Source: Paracoccus sp. SCSIO 75233 (lineage in GTDB: Bacteria; Pseudomonadota; Alphaproteobacteria; Rhodobacterales; Rhodobacteraceae). From it: DNA of 64,000 nucleotides. The position numbers were made by a program, and so were the translations under genes. The notes beneath the pieces are model-generated. The model was given only the letters and a program-made list of their open reading frames with translations. It did no database searches and was not told the DNA's origin. Location of the stretch: contig NZ_CP115757.1 in NCBI RefSeq assembly GCF_027912675.1, forward strand, positions 1,612,001 to 1,676,000, written 5' to 3'. Positions 35,053-45,232 of the stretch are shown here, in pieces. The first letter of the stretch is position 1; each line of letters begins with the position of its first letter.

Positions 35053-36194
35053 GGGACGTGATCGGGAAGATCGTCGCCCAGCACGCCCTCGATATAAAGC
35101 CGCTGGACCAGCACCATTGCCACGACCATCAGCGGTGCCGCGACAAGGATGCCGGGCAGGCCGAACAGCACGCCGAAGCCGATGACGCCGAAAATCGTCA
35201 TCACCGGCGGCAGCCCGGCCGCCCGGCGCTGGATCAACGGCATGATGACATTGCCCTCCAACTGCTGCACGGCAACGAACAACAGCAGCACATAAAGCGC
35301 ATCACGCGGACCCTGCGTCAGCGAGAACAGCACGGCAGGAATACCGGAGAGGAACGGGCCGATATAGGGGATCGCATTCGTCAGGCCCGCGATGATCCCA
35401 AGGACGAGCGCCAGCGGAATGTCCAGCAACCACAGCCCGCCGCCGGTCAGGATCGCCACGATCAGCATGTCGAGCGATTGCCCGGCCAGCCAACTCCACA
35501 GCTTGTCGCCGATTTCGCGGAGGATTTCGGCGGCGTGCTCGCGATGCGCGATCGGAACCATCCGCAGCATGCCCTGCACATAAGTTTCCGGGTGAAGCGC
35601 CAGAAAAATCGCCACGGTCAGCACAAGCACCAGATTGGCGATCCCGCCGATGACCGCGTTGACCGTACCGCGCACGACGCCGAACAGGCCGGTAAAGGAC
35701 TCCATCGCCGCGCGCGCCGCATTCCGGCCCCCGCCACTGCCGCTGCCGGATTGCCCGTTGGCGGCAGCCGCGGCCTCGGCATTGCGCTCAAAGATGAAAT
35801 TGCCAAGGGCCGAGCTGTTGATCCAGTCCAGCACTTGCCCCCATGCCCGCGGAATCGCTGCAACAAGCTGGCGCATCTGTTCGGATATCTGCGGCCCGGC
35901 ATTCAGGAACAACCCGATCACAGCCAGCAACCCGAGCGCCAGCACGGTGAACACCGCCAGCGATGGCGACAGCCCGGTCCAGCGCACAAGGTAATTCGCG
36001 GTCTTGCGGATCGCGATGCCAAACAGCACAGCCGCAAAGCCCATAAGCAGAACGAAGGACAGCTCCCAGATCAGCAGCAGCGTCAGGGCCACGGCGAATG
36101 TGGTCAGGATGGTCGGGACCGGCACCGGGCGGCGAGAGATTTTCAGCGCGCCGTCATCGGCTTCGGGGTCGGGCAGTTCCGGCTGTCTCGGCAT
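35019..36194 (-). CDS. AI-2E family transporter (PerM-like permease)
   Basis: Polytopic membrane protein of 391 residues, about 7-8 membrane segments. Early pair TILTTFAVALTLLLIWELSFVLLMGFAAVLFGIAI, a soluble loop (about 95-185) with a Gly/Ser-rich insert GQSGSGSGGG, then the C-terminal family core ALVLGIIAGLTNAIPYIGPFLSG, VQQLEGNVIMPLIQRRA, LPPVMTIFGVIGFGVLFGLPGILVAAP. The family name is historical; most members do not export AI-2, and several are ion antiporters. A GTG at 36215 is in frame, but GGAG at 7-base spacing favours the ATG at 36194. Confidence 0.9.
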   Translation of the reverse strand: MPRQPELPDPEADDGALKISRRPVPVPTILTTFAVALTLLLIWELSFVLLMGFAAVLFGIAIRKTANYLVRWTGLSPSLAVFTVLALGLLAVIGLFLNAGPQISEQMRQLVAAIPRAWGQVLDWINSSALGNFIFERNAEAAAAANGQSGSGSGGGRNAARAAMESFTGLFGVVRGTVNAVIGGIANLVLVLTVAIFLALHPETYVQGMLRMVPIAHREHAAEILREIGDKLWSWLAGQSLDMLIVAILTGGGLWLLDIPLALVLGIIAGLTNAIPYIGPFLSGIPAVLFSLTQGPRDALYVLLLFVAVQQLEGNVIMPLIQRRAAGLPPVMTIFGVIGFGVLFGLPGILVAAPLMVVAMVLVQRLYIEGVLGDDLPDHVPYKDDATSEDG

Positions 36195-36307
36195 GCGGCT
36201 GCTCCACCTGCTCACATGGCGCTGGCCCGCTGCGCCTCAGGTTTCACATGGGCCGGGTCGAAAGAAACGGATCTGGCGCCGCGCAGTTGCACGGCAGATC
36301 GCGGATA

Positions 36308-36751
36308 TTATTCGTCGAAGATATTCGAAGCGTCGAAATTGCCAAGATTGCCGAGGATCTGGCGAATCACGCTGATCGAAGTGATGTTCGAATCGGTGAC
36401 GCGACGCGACAACACCACGATGCGCCCCTGCTCCAGCCCAAATCTCTCGATATTCGCGACCGTCCCGTCGGGTGTGAAATTGATCGCCACGACCTCGCGG
36501 TTGATCTCCGCCGGGCGGCGCGCGCCGTAGTAACGCCAGCGGGAGCCGACATAATACCAGCCGGAGCCTTCCAGCAGCCCCATTGCGGAGGGTTCGCCGA
36601 TCATGCCCTCAAGCTCTACCTGGCTGGTCTGTCCGACCTGCACCAGCGCCAGATCTTCCTCGGGCGGGATATAGCCGTGATGGCGATATACCGGGACACA
36701 TGCGGTCACGGTCAGGGCCAGAACGACCAAGAGGCTGCGGATCGGTATCAT
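36308..36751 (-). CDS. bamE: Outer-membrane assembly lipoprotein BamE
   Basis: SmpA/OmlA-type lipoprotein of 147 residues that helps the Bam complex insert outer-membrane proteins. Lipobox LTVTAC gives a lipidated cysteine near residue 18. The VQVGQTSQVELEGMIGEPS segment is the typical BamE start (GxTxxxVxxxLGxP), followed by WYYVGSRWRYYG and the strand VVAINFTPDGTVANIERFG. It is divergent from the DUF177 gene with 121 bases between the starts, the arrangement seen in many Rhodobacteraceae. Confidence 0.93.
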   Translation of the reverse strand: MIPIRSLLVVLALTVTACVPVYRHHGYIPPEEDLALVQVGQTSQVELEGMIGEPSAMGLLEGSGWYYVGSRWRYYGARRPAEINREVVAINFTPDGTVANIERFGLEQGRIVVLSRRVTDSNITSISVIRQILGNLGNFDASNIFDE

Positions 36752-36872
36752 ATATCAGTCTTTCCCGCCGTTTAAACGGCCCCGGTTGACGCCGCCCGCA
36801 AGGCTTAGCAAACTCCGTCAGCCCGCTCAAGAAGATCACGGGCAAGTGTCGCTGCTCATTGGATAAGGTCTT

Positions 36873-37400
36873 ATGTCGGAACGCAACCCCCTGCCCGAAC
36901 GGCTGCGCGTGGCGCATCTGTCGCCAAACCGCCCGAACCCGTTCGATCTGCAACCGGCGGAAGACCGGCTTCAGGCGCTGGCCGGGCAGCTTGATCTGAC
37001 CGCCCTGCCCGCGATGCGTTTCAAGGGCGAGGTCAGGGCGTCGGGGTCGGATGAATGGGCGCTGGACGGCAGGCTGACCGCGCGCGTGGTCCAGCCTTGC
37101 GTTATCACGCTGGAGCCGGTCGAGACGGACATCACCGAGGATGTTTCGCTGATCTTCTCCCCCCATGTCACCGACCCGGAGGAAGAGGAGGTCGAGATGG
37201 GCGATGAAACCGTCGAGCCTCTGGGTCAGTCGATCATGCTGGGCGAAATCGCCATCGAGGCGCTGACACTGGCCCTGCCGGTCAATCCGCGCGCACCGGG
37301 CGCGGAGATGCCTGCGCCCGCTGAGGAGGTCGATATGACTGGGGATGACGGGCGCAAACCCTTCGCCGGGCTGGCCGATCTGCTGAAAAAGGACGGCTAG
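36873..37400 (+). CDS. DUF177 protein (YceD-like)
   Basis: Protein of 175 residues of the YceD family, proposed to take part in 23S rRNA or ribosome maturation. The features are [47 protein letters not shown] with the family cysteine, and an acidic block [17 protein letters not shown]. YceD is normally followed by rpmF (L32); here the next gene is the convergent rnhA, overlapping by 4 bases, so the usual linkage is broken at this locus. Confidence 0.9.
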   Translation: MSERNPLPERLRVAHLSPNRPNPFDLQPAEDRLQALAGQLDLTALPAMRFKGEVRASGSDEWALDGRLTARVVQPCVITLEPVETDITEDVSLIFSPHVTDPEEEEVEMGDETVEPLGQSIMLGEIAIEALTLALPVNPRAPGAEMPAPAEEVDMTGDDGRKPFAGLADLLKKDG

Positions 37401-37849
37401 GCCTTATAGGGTTTCATTCCCTCGCGGGCGAGTTCGTCGGCGCGTTCATTCTCCGGGTGACCGGCATGGCCCTTGATCCATTCCCATGTCACCCGATGCC
37501 GCCCCTGCGCCGCATCCAGACGTTGCCACAGATCGACATTCTTCACCGGCTTTTTCGCCGCCGTCTTCCAGCCGTTTTTCTTCCAGCCGTGAATCCAGCC
37601 GGTGACGCCGTTTTTGACATAAGCAGAATCGGTGGTGATGGTGATCGCGGACGGTCGGGTCAGGGTTTCGAGCGCCGAAATCGCCGCCATCAGCTCCATG
37701 CGATTATTCGTGGTCTCCGGCTCGCCGCCGTTCAACGTGCGTTCCTTGACGATCTCATCGCCACGCATGGCGCGCATCAGAACCCCCCAGCCTCCGGGGC
37801 CGGGATTTCCGCTGCAGGCGCCGTCCGTCCAGGCGTAAAGTTCGGTCAC
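37397..37849 (-). CDS. rnhA: Ribonuclease HI
   Basis: Degrades the RNA strand of RNA-DNA hybrids, 150 residues. The acidic catalytic residues are in place: D9 in [13 protein letters not shown]52 in [11 protein letters not shown]74 in [10 protein letters not shown] and the final D in [10 protein letters not shown], with the basic handle [20 protein letters not shown]. The start is GTG at 37849, overlapping the LysE-family stop (GTGA). The larger open frame upstream has no support. It is part of the gst-lysE-rnhA coupled string. Confidence 0.96.
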   Translation of the reverse strand: MTELYAWTDGACSGNPGPGGWGVLMRAMRGDEIVKERTLNGGEPETTNNRMELMAAISALETLTRPSAITITTDSAYVKNGVTGWIHGWKKNGWKTAAKKPVKNVDLWQRLDAAQGRHRVTWEWIKGHAGHPENERADELAREGMKPYKA

Positions 37850-38448
37850 GCCCGCTCCGTCGCGAGTTTCAGGCCAAGGGCCGCGAAGCTGGCGGCAAAG
37901 ATGCGGCGCATCCAGTTCATCGCCGTCTCGCTGGCCAGCACACGCTGTCGGCCGGTCGCGGCAAGGGCGACATAACCCATGAACACGGCGAAGGTCATCG
38001 CCGTGAAGCCCGCACCCAGTTGCATGAGCATGGCGGTTCCGGCACCTTCCGGCATGAATTGCGGGATGAACGCCATGAAGAACAGCGGCAGTTTCGGGTT
38101 CAGGATATTCAGCAGAATGCCACGACGGACCAGACGCCACGCCGGTTCCGGCTCTGACGGGCGCACCGACAGCCCGCCGCGATCCTTCAGCACCGCCCAG
38201 GCCATCCACAGCAGATAGGCCACCCCGGCGAATTTGATGATCTGGAACAGCACCGCGCTGGTGTGCAGCACCGCCGCCAGCCCGGCCATGGCGACGATCA
38301 TGTGAACCACGGTCGCAATGGTGCAGCCAAGCGCAGCCCAGAACCCGGCCCGAAAGCCGCCGCCGAGCGTGACCGACAGCGTATAAACCACACCGATCCC
38401 CGGTGCGAGGCAGACGATGAACGCCGTCAGCAGATAATCCCAGCTCAT
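37846..38448 (-). CDS. LysE/RhtB family amino-acid exporter
   Basis: Membrane exporter of 200 residues with six predicted segments. The start [43 protein letters not shown] carries the family PGP-like signature and Gly-rich first loop. [23 protein letters not shown] is the typical N-P-K motif of the RhtB core. It overlaps gst upstream (ATGA) and rnhA downstream (GTGA). The exported amino acid is unknown; homologues move threonine, homoserine, lysine or related compounds. Confidence 0.92.
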   Translation of the reverse strand: MSWDYLLTAFIVCLAPGIGVVYTLSVTLGGGFRAGFWAALGCTIATVVHMIVAMAGLAAVLHTSAVLFQIIKFAGVAYLLWMAWAVLKDRGGLSVRPSEPEPAWRLVRRGILLNILNPKLPLFFMAFIPQFMPEGAGTAMLMQLGAGFTAMTFAVFMGYVALAATGRQRVLASETAMNWMRRIFAASFAALGLKLATERA

Positions 38449-39050
38449 GCGCCTGACCCCTTATATCCCGGCAGCGCGGCGATCCGCGCGATCCAGCGAT
38501 TGATGCCGGGGAAACGGGTCATGTCAAACCCGCCTTTCGTCCCGGCGGAATGGGTGTAGCCGTAAAGGCAAAGATCGGCCAGAGTCACGCTGTCGCCGAC
38601 CAGCCAGTCACGATCCGCGAGCCGGTTCTCCATGATCTGCAAAAGCGCATGCCCACGTTCCAGCAACTCCGCCATCCGTTCCGGCGTAGCGAGGTGACGG
38701 CGATTCTCATAACTCCGAAGCGATGCGCGCACGGCGATCACCCCCTCATGCTGGTTCTGCTCCCAGAACATCCAGCCGAGCATGGACGCACGGTCACCCG
38801 CATCCCCCGGCACGAAATCCGTCCCCTCACCCAGATAGGTCAGGATCGCGTTCGATTCCGGCAGCAGCCGCCCGTCATCCAGTTCCAGCACCGGGGCCTT
38901 GCCAAAGGGCAGCCGCCCGGCCTGTTTCGCGGCCGCAATCTCGGGCGAGCTATCCTCGACATCGACAATCTCCAGCTCGCGCCCCAGAAGCGCCAGCAGC
39001 AGCCTGACCTTGTAGCTGTTGCCCGATGACGGCATGGAATAAAGCTTCAT
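38445..39050 (-). CDS. Glutathione S-transferase family protein
   Basis: GST of 201 residues. The thioredoxin-like N-terminal domain has [22 protein letters not shown] with a Ser in the active-site position, [28 protein letters not shown] with the glutathione-binding PES motif, then an all-helical domain ending [19 protein letters not shown], which includes the N-cap box. Beta-type and fungal-like GSTs of this form are common and their substrates are mostly unknown. It is the first gene of the coupled gst-lysE-rnhA string. Confidence 0.93.
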   Translation of the reverse strand: MKLYSMPSSGNSYKVRLLLALLGRELEIVDVEDSSPEIAAAKQAGRLPFGKAPVLELDDGRLLPESNAILTYLGEGTDFVPGDAGDRASMLGWMFWEQNQHEGVIAVRASLRSYENRRHLATPERMAELLERGHALLQIMENRLADRDWLVGDSVTLADLCLYGYTHSAGTKGGFDMTRFPGINRWIARIAALPGYKGSGA

Positions 39051-39115
39051 CTCATCTCACCCTGGCAAAATATCCTCTGGGGGTCCGGGGGGCGACGCGC
39101 CCCCGGTCCGGCATC

Positions 39116-40072
39116 TCAGGCAGGCTGACGCAGCACCCGAGGAACCTTGAATTCGACATTTTCCTGCGCGGTTTCAACGATCTCGACGTCGACTTTAAAG
39201 CGCGAACGAAAAGCGTCGATCACCTCATTCACCAGCACCTCCGGCGCGCTCGCCCCGGCGGTGACGCCGACTGCAGTGACCCCCTCCATCGCGCGCCAGT
39301 CGATCTGATCGGCGCGCATCACAAGCTGCGAATAGGCGCAGCCGGCGGATTTGCCGACCTCGACCAGACGGCGGGAATTGGACGAGTTCGGCGCGCCGAT
39401 GACCAGCAGCGCGTCGATCTTCGGCGCAACGGATTTCACGGCGGCCTGACGGTTGGTGGTGGCGTAGCAGATATCTTCCTTGGCCGGACCGATAATCGCC
39501 GGAAACCGGGCCTGAAGGGCGGCGACAATGGCGGCGGTGTCATCGACCGACAGCGTGGTCTGGGTGATGAAGGCAAGCCTGTCCGGGTCGCGCGGTTCGA
39601 TCCCGGCGACGTCGTCGACGGTTTCGACCAGCAGCACCTCGCCCGGTGGCAACTGGCCCATCGTGCCCAGCACCTCCGGGTGACCGGCATGGCCGATCAT
39701 CACCATCTGCAAACCGTCGGCATGGTGCCGTTCCGCCTCGACATGGACCTTGGAGACCAGCGGACAGGTCGCGTCGACATAGATCATCTCGCGCCGCTGC
39801 GCCTCTGCCGGGACCGATTTCGGCACGCCGTGGGCGGAAAAAATCACCGGGCGGTCATCGGGGCATTCGTCCAGCTCCTCGACAAAGACCGCACCTTTTT
39901 CGCGCAGCCCGTCGACGACGAATTTATTGTGGACGATCTCATGGCGGACATAGACCGGCGCGCCCCATTTCTGAAGCGCCATCTCGACGATCTTGATCGC
40001 CCGGTCGACACCGGCACAGAAGCCGCGCGGCGCGGCGAGATAGAGCTTCAGCGGGGGCAGCGCGTTTTCCAT
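39116..40072 (-). CDS. ispH: 4-hydroxy-3-methylbut-2-enyl diphosphate reductase
   Basis: Last enzyme of the MEP isoprenoid pathway, making IPP and DMAPP, 318 residues with a [4Fe-4S] cluster. The three cluster cysteines are in [11 protein letters not shown] (C19), [11 protein letters not shown] and [20 protein letters not shown]-type motif appears as [13 protein letters not shown], and NSSNSRRL near the C-terminus binds substrate. The start at MENALPPLK (40072) fits homologues; the frame continues far upstream without support. It diverges from the sugar-dehydrogenase gene. Confidence 0.96.
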   Translation of the reverse strand: MENALPPLKLYLAAPRGFCAGVDRAIKIVEMALQKWGAPVYVRHEIVHNKFVVDGLREKGAVFVEELDECPDDRPVIFSAHGVPKSVPAEAQRREMIYVDATCPLVSKVHVEAERHHADGLQMVMIGHAGHPEVLGTMGQLPPGEVLLVETVDDVAGIEPRDPDRLAFITQTTLSVDDTAAIVAALQARFPAIIGPAKEDICYATTNRQAAVKSVAPKIDALLVIGAPNSSNSRRLVEVGKSAGCAYSQLVMRADQIDWRAMEGVTAVGVTAGASAPEVLVNEVIDAFRSRFKVDVEIVETAQENVEFKVPRVLRQPA

Positions 40073-40171
40073 AGAACGCAGGTAACCCGCCCTTGAAGGA
40101 AAATCCAGTGGACCCGAACAAGGCGCCGGACGTTGTACGGTCAGGCGCAACTTTTTGAGTGGAGCTTTCTC

Positions 40172-41356
40172 ATGAAATTTCTTTTGACGGGCACGACAGC
40201 AGCCATCCTGATCTCTGGCGCTGCATTTGCCGATCCGTGGCCTCAGGGTGCCGCGAATGCCGGTTTCCAGCCAGCTTTTCCGCAGCAAACCCGCGCCGAA
40301 GCAATGAACAGCGGCGTCAATCTGGAGGTCGAACCGGTCGTCGAAGGTCTGGCCCACCCCTGGGCGGTCGCGCTTCTGCCCGGCGGCGGCGCGCTGATCA
40401 CCGAACGGCCCGGCCGGCTGAAACATTACGCCACAGACGGCAGCATCCGCGACGTCAGCGGCATCCCGGCGGTCGATGCGCGCGGTCAGGGCGGGCTGCT
40501 GGACGTGGCGCTGTCGCCTGATTTCGAACAAAATCGCGTGATCTTCCTGTCCTATGCCGAGCCGCGCGACGGCGGCAACGGCACCACGGTGGCGCGGATG
40601 GTACTGTCAGACGATGGCACATCGGTCAGCGATGTGCAGGTGATCTTCCGCCAGTCACCGACCTATAACGGGACAAGGCATTTCGGCAGCCGGATCGTCC
40701 CCGCCCCCGATGGCACATTGTTCATCACGCTGGGCGAGCGGTCGGACGTGCCGATCCGCGACACAGCGCAGGATATGCAGAACCATCTGGGCAAGCTGGT
40801 CCGCATCACGCCGGAGGGGAATATCCCCTCCAACAACCCCTATGCCAGCGGCGAAGGCGGGCGGCAGGAGATTTATGCCAGCGGGCTGCGCAATGTGCAG
40901 GCGGCGACGCTCGACGCCTCCGGTCAGATCTGGACGGTCGAACACGGACCGCGCGGCGGAGATGAGCTGAACCGGCCCGAGCCGGGGAAAAACTACGGCT
41001 GGCCGGTGGTGTCCTACGGGATCGATTATTCAGGCGGCCCGATCAATGAGGGCATCAGCCGCCGCGACGGGTTTGAGGAGCCGGTTTATTACTGGGACCC
41101 GGTCATCGCGCCCTCGGGCGCCGATTTCTATGACGGCAATCTGTTCGGCGCCTGGCGAGGCGATTTGCTGATCGGCGCGATGAGCCCGCCCGGTCTGGTG
41201 CGCCTGTCGCTGGAGAATGGCCGCGTCACCGGCGAGGAACGCTTCGACCTTGGCGTCGGTCGCGTCCGCGATGTGCAGGTCGCGGATGACGGCACGGTCT
41301 GGGTGGTCACGGATGAAAATCGCGGCGGGCTGTATCGCCTGTCGCCACGCGGCTGA
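40172..41356 (+). CDS. PQQ-dependent sugar dehydrogenase (YliI/glucose-sorbosone type)
   Basis: Periplasmic six-bladed beta-propeller of 394 residues; homologues are PQQ- and calcium-binding aldose dehydrogenases. A signal peptide ends at GAAFADP. Motifs include [98 protein letters not shown] and [17 protein letters not shown] 7 bases before the ATG at 40172 decides the start over 40133. No PQQ-synthesis genes are nearby. Substrate unknown. Confidence 0.92.
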   Translation: MKFLLTGTTAAILISGAAFADPWPQGAANAGFQPAFPQQTRAEAMNSGVNLEVEPVVEGLAHPWAVALLPGGGALITERPGRLKHYATDGSIRDVSGIPAVDARGQGGLLDVALSPDFEQNRVIFLSYAEPRDGGNGTTVARMVLSDDGTSVSDVQVIFRQSPTYNGTRHFGSRIVPAPDGTLFITLGERSDVPIRDTAQDMQNHLGKLVRITPEGNIPSNNPYASGEGGRQEIYASGLRNVQAATLDASGQIWTVEHGPRGGDELNRPEPGKNYGWPVVSYGIDYSGGPINEGISRRDGFEEPVYYWDPVIAPSGADFYDGNLFGAWRGDLLIGAMSPPGLVRLSLENGRVTGEERFDLGVGRVRDVQVADDGTVWVVTDENRGGLYRLSPRG

Positions 41357-41401
41357 GCCTGCGTCTTCCGGATCGGGGCGGGTCGCCGCCCCCTGCCCGG
41401 C

Positions 41402-41968
41402 TCAGGTTTCCAGCGCCGGTTCTTCCCGCAGATTGGTTTCGCGTGGCGGGCGTCCGATGACATCGCGCAGCGCGTCGAGTTCGATGAAATTATCGGCCTG
41501 ACGACGCAACTCATCCGCGATCATCGGCTGCTGGCTGCGGGTCGTGGACACGACGGAGACGCGCACACCCTGCCGTTGCAGCGCATCGACCAGCGGGCGA
41601 AAATCGCCATCACCTGAGAACAGCACCGCATGATCCAGCCGCGGCGCGAGTTCCATCGCGTTCACGGTCAGCTCAATATCCATATTGCCCTTGATCTTGC
41701 GGCGACCGAGCGCGTCGGTATATTCCTTCGCTGCCTTGGTCACCAGCGCGAAGCCGTTATATTGCAGCCAGTCGACAAGGGGGCGGATCGGGGAATATTC
41801 CTCGTTCTCCAGCAGCGCTGTGTAATAATAAGCTCTCAACAATTTGCCGCGTCGTTCGAACTCCTGCCGAAGCAATTTGTAATCAATATCGAAGCCAAGG
41901 GATTTTGCGGCTGCGTAGAGGTTGGCCCCGTCAATAAACAATGCGAGACGGTCATCTTTATAGAACAC
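41402..41968 (-). CDS. NYN-domain (LabA/DUF88) putative ribonuclease
   Basis: PIN-like NYN protein of 188 residues. The acidic active-site pattern is visible: ALFIDGANLYAAAKSLGFDID at the start, KGNMDIELTVNAMELA in the middle and HAVLFSGDGDFRPLVDAL, ending with RQADNFIELDALRDVIG. NYN proteins cleave RNA in several systems, and LabA-type members affect gene output in cyanobacteria; no partner is visible here. It diverges from folK across a short gap. Confidence 0.92.
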   Translation of the reverse strand: MFYKDDRLALFIDGANLYAAAKSLGFDIDYKLLRQEFERRGKLLRAYYYTALLENEEYSPIRPLVDWLQYNGFALVTKAAKEYTDALGRRKIKGNMDIELTVNAMELAPRLDHAVLFSGDGDFRPLVDALQRQGVRVSVVSTTRSQQPMIADELRRQADNFIELDALRDVIGRPPRETNLREEPALET

Positions 41969-42044
41969 TGATACTCCTCGACACGGCCAGCCAGCCGCGT
42001 CACATTATACTGGTAAAATGCTGGAAACGTACAACGAAGCCAGA

Positions 42045-42677
42045 ATGCTATACAAATTAGCTTTTATTGCCTTGGGGGCAAACTTGTCTTCTTTGTCAGG
42101 TCGCCCGCAATCGAGCCTTTCTGCCGCGCTCCGATCCGTTTCCAATCTTCGGAACGTCAATATTGCTGCCGTTTCTCGATTCTACAAGACCCCTGCTTTC
42201 CCCGTGGGCAGCGGTCCTGATTTTGTGAACGCCTGTGCGGCAATTATGACAACATTGAGCCCGGATGATTTGTTAACCGCCTTGCACCGGATCGAGGCGG
42301 ATCTGGGCCGGGTCCGTGACGGCACAAGATGGGGCGCACGGGCGATTGATCTGGATTTGCTGGGGTATGAGCAGGAAGTCGCGCCGGACCGGCAGGGTTA
42401 CGCGGCCTGGCGCGACCTCGACCCCGCCCAGCAGATGCGCCGCGCGCCCGAACAACTTGTTCTGCCCCACCCAAGACTGCAGGACCGCAGCTTCGTGCTT
42501 GTTCCGATGGCAGAAATCGCCGCGAACTGGGTGCATCCGGTCAGCGGTTTGCGCGTCGCGGAAATGTTATCGGCGCTGCCGGAAAGCGACCGCCGTTCGG
42601 TAAGGGTTTTGCTTGACACCGCTTGCGAAACTGACGAGAAAGCCCCTTCCGCATTTGCATCTGATTCGAACCAATAG
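42045..42677 (+). CDS. folK: 2-amino-4-hydroxy-6-hydroxymethyldihydropteridine pyrophosphokinase
   Basis: Pyrophosphorylates hydroxymethyl-dihydropterin in folate synthesis. The product has 210 residues, longer than the 160-residue E. coli enzyme because of an insert (YEQEVAPDRQGYAAWRDLDPAQQMRRAPEQL) and a tail. The key motifs are FIALGANLSS, SRFYKTPAFPVGSGPDFVNACA, LHRIEADLGRVRDGTRWGARAIDLDLL and LVLPHPRLQDRSFVLVPM. The start is uncertain: an ATG at 42018 lacks a ribosome site, and that at 42045 has a weak GAAG. It directly precedes rpoZ by 9 bases. Confidence 0.93.
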   Translation: MLYKLAFIALGANLSSLSGRPQSSLSAALRSVSNLRNVNIAAVSRFYKTPAFPVGSGPDFVNACAAIMTTLSPDDLLTALHRIEADLGRVRDGTRWGARAIDLDLLGYEQEVAPDRQGYAAWRDLDPAQQMRRAPEQLVLPHPRLQDRSFVLVPMAEIAANWVHPVSGLRVAEMLSALPESDRRSVRVLLDTACETDEKAPSAFASDSNQ

Positions 42678-42686
42678 GTGATTCCA

Positions 42687-43043
42687 ATGGCTCGCGTGAC
42701 CGTCGAAGACTGCGTTGACAAGGTTCCGAACCGCTTCGACCTGGTAATGCTGTCCGCCCATCGTGCCCGCGAGATTGCGACCGGCAGCCCGCTGAGCGTC
42801 GAGCGCGACAACGACAAGAACCCCGTCGTCGCCCTGCGCGAAATCGCCGAGGAAACCCAGCAGGTCGACGATCTGCGCGAGCGCATGATCGAGGCCAGCC
42901 AGACCCAGATCGAGGTTGACGAGCCGGAAGAGGACGCGATGGCGCTTCTGCTGGGTGCGGAAACCGACCGCCCGACCCCGACCGACGAGGAGTCGGAAGA
43001 AAAAATGCTCCGCATGATGCTGGAAGCAAACGAACGGAAGTGA
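42687..43043 (+). CDS. rpoZ: RNA polymerase omega subunit
   Basis: Small subunit that stabilises RNA polymerase, 118 residues. [56 protein letters not shown] is the canonical omega fold, and the acidic C-terminal extension is typical of alphaproteobacteria. AGGTGA lies about 6 bases before the ATG at 42687. It is followed within 20 bases by the RelA/SpoT homologue, the usual rpoZ-rsh order linking polymerase to (p)ppGpp. Confidence 0.96.
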   Translation: MARVTVEDCVDKVPNRFDLVMLSAHRAREIATGSPLSVERDNDKNPVVALREIAEETQQVDDLRERMIEASQTQIEVDEPEEDAMALLLGAETDRPTPTDEESEEKMLRMMLEANERK

Positions 43044-43062
43044 GTGCAGGCAGGGTCTTCGA

Positions 43063-45189
43063 TTGGAAAAGTTCGACGTCGAAGACCTTCTGGCGCTGAT
43101 CCGCAACTACAATCCGCGCACTGACGAAACCCTGATCCGCAAGGCCTTCGATTACGGCCAGCGTATGCATGAGGGGCAGGTTCGCCATTCGGGCGAGCCC
43201 TATTTCACCCATCCCGTCGCCGTCGCCGCAATCCTGACGGAGATGCGGCTGGACGATGCGACCATCGTAACGGCACTGTTGCACGACACGATCGAGGACA
43301 CGCGCTCCACCTGGGCGGATGTGGCGGAGAAATTCGGTCGCGAGATTGCCGATCTGGTCGACGGTGTGACCAAGCTGACCAATCTCCAGCTTTCCGGCAG
43401 CCATTCCAAGCAGGCGGAGAATTTCCGCAAGCTGTTCATGGCGATGACCCGCGACCTGCGCGTGATCCTCGTCAAGCTGGCTGACCGGCTGCATAATATG
43501 CGCACCATCCGCGCCATGCGTCCCGACAAACAGGCGACGAAAGCGCGCGAGACGATGGACATCTATGCGCCGCTCGCCGGGCGCATGGGGATGCAGTGGA
43601 TGCGGGAGGAGTTGGAAGACCTCGCCTTCAAGGTCATCAACCCCGAGGCCCGCAACTCCATCATCCGCCGCTTCCTGACGCTGCAAAAGGAATCCGGCGA
43701 CATTATCGCGAAGATCACTGCCGATATCCGCGCCGAGTTGGACCGGGAGGAGATCGAGGCGAATGTCTATGGCCGCGCCAAGCGCCCGTTCAGCGTCTGG
43801 CGCAAGATGCAGGAAAAGCAGCTCACCTTCTCGCGGCTGTCGGATATTTACGGCTTCCGCATCATCGTCGGGACCGAGGCGGAATGTTATCGCGCACTTG
43901 GCCTGATCCATCACCGCTGGCGGGCCGTGCCGGGGCGGTTCAAGGATTATATCAGCCAGCCCAAGGCCAACGGTTACCGGTCCATTCACACCACGGTCAC
44001 GGGCCGCGACGGCAAGCGGGTGGAGGTGCAGATCCGCACCCGCCAGATGCACGAGGTGGCGGAGGCCGGGGTGGCCGCGCATTGGGCCTATCGCGACGGT
44101 GTGCGGTCGACCAACCCCTTCGCCGTCGATCCGGCGGAGTGGATTTCGCAGCTGAACGAACGTCTGGGCGGCGAGGATCACGACGAGTTTCTTGAGCATG
44201 TGAAGCTTGAGATGTACTCCGATCAGGTTTTCATCTTCACCCCCAAGGGCGACGTGATCCAGTTGCCGAAGGGCGCGACGCCGATTGATTTCGCCTATGC
44301 GATTCACACAAGGATCGGGCACAGCACTGTCGGCGCGAAGGTCGACGGCATCCGGGTGCCGCTGTGGACGCGGCTGAAAAACGGTCAGGTGGTGGAGATC
44401 ATCACCGCCGCCGGGCAGCGCCCGCAGGCGGCGTGGCTGGAGATCGTGCAGACCGGGCGCGCGAAATCCGCCATCCGCCGCTCGCTCCGGGAAGAGGATC
44501 GCGCGCGGCTGATCCGGCTCGGCTCGGAACTGGTGCGGATTTCCTTTGAGCATCACGGGCGCCGGGTCACCGACAAGGCCCTGCGGACGGCGGCATCGAA
44601 ACTCGCCCTGCCAAGCGCCGATGAATTGCTGGCCCGGATCGGCTGCGCGGAGACCTCTGCCCAGGATGTACTGACGACGCTTTACCCGGAACTGGCCGTG
44701 GGCGAGGAGACCGTCGACCCCAAGCGCCCCGTCGCCGGGCTGGAAGCCGATCAGACGCTGGGCCGCGCGAATTGCTGCCAGCCCTTGCCGGGGGAGCGGA
44801 TCGTCGGCATCACCTATCGCGGACGCGGGATCATCATCCACGCCATCGACTGCCCCGCCCTCGCCGCGCTGGAGAGCGAGGAGGACATGAAGCGCTGGAT
44901 CGACCTGCAATGGCGCGATGGCCGCCACCCGTCCGCCTATGCGGTCACGCTGTCGGTCACCATACGCCATGACGCGGGCGTGCTGGGCCGGATCTGCACG
45001 CTGATCGGGGCGCAAGGGGCGAATATCTCCGATCTCGTCTTCGCGGACCGAAAGCCGGATTTCTATCGACTGCAAGTTGAGGTAGAGTTGCACGGTACCG
45101 ATCAGCTTCACGCGCTGTTAACCTCGCTTGAGGCAGAATCGGATGTGGCGCAGGTCAGCCGGCTTCTCAGGCCGGAACTTGCGCCTTAG
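43063..45189 (+). CDS. rsh: Bifunctional (p)ppGpp synthetase/hydrolase (Rsh)
   Basis: Makes and degrades the alarmone (p)ppGpp, 708 residues. HD hydrolase domain: RHSGEPYFTHPVAVA and ALLHDTIEDT (HD at 74-75), then VKLADRLHNMRTI. Synthetase domain: GRAKRPFSVWRKM, RLSDIYGFRIIV, YISQPKANGYRSIHTTV and VEVQIRT. Regulatory part: TGS domain (VFIFTPKGDVIQLPKGATPIDFAYAIHTRIG), a Cys/His-containing region, and a C-terminal ACT domain. Both catalytic halves look intact. The start is TTG at 43063 with AGGCAGGG upstream; the next in-frame ATG would remove the N-terminal helix. It is in an operon with rpoZ. Confidence 0.95.
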   Translation: MEKFDVEDLLALIRNYNPRTDETLIRKAFDYGQRMHEGQVRHSGEPYFTHPVAVAAILTEMRLDDATIVTALLHDTIEDTRSTWADVAEKFGREIADLVDGVTKLTNLQLSGSHSKQAENFRKLFMAMTRDLRVILVKLADRLHNMRTIRAMRPDKQATKARETMDIYAPLAGRMGMQWMREELEDLAFKVINPEARNSIIRRFLTLQKESGDIIAKITADIRAELDREEIEANVYGRAKRPFSVWRKMQEKQLTFSRLSDIYGFRIIVGTEAECYRALGLIHHRWRAVPGRFKDYISQPKANGYRSIHTTVTGRDGKRVEVQIRTRQMHEVAEAGVAAHWAYRDGVRSTNPFAVDPAEWISQLNERLGGEDHDEFLEHVKLEMYSDQVFIFTPKGDVIQLPKGATPIDFAYAIHTRIGHSTVGAKVDGIRVPLWTRLKNGQVVEIITAAGQRPQAAWLEIVQTGRAKSAIRRSLREEDRARLIRLGSELVRISFEHHGRRVTDKALRTAASKLALPSADELLARIGCAETSAQDVLTTLYPELAVGEETVDPKRPVAGLEADQTLGRANCCQPLPGERIVGITYRGRGIIIHAIDCPALAALESEEDMKRWIDLQWRDGRHPSAYAVTLSVTIRHDAGVLGRICTLIGAQGANISDLVFADRKPDFYRLQVEVELHGTDQLHALLTSLEAESDVAQVSRLLRPELAP

Positions 45190-45232
45190 ACCGGCGTTCA
45201 AGCAGCTTCGTGGATGGAAATAGCCAGTAAAG

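Noticed and set aside
37850..38209. Long N-terminal extension of rnhA
   Set aside because: The upstream part is antisense-like and unrelated to RNase HI; a GTG at 37849 gives the normal length.
42541..45111. 856-codon open frame antisense to rpoZ and rsh
   Set aside because: It is the mirror of a strong coding gene in high-GC DNA; its translation is rich in Arg, His, Gln and Asp with no family motif and no ribosome site.
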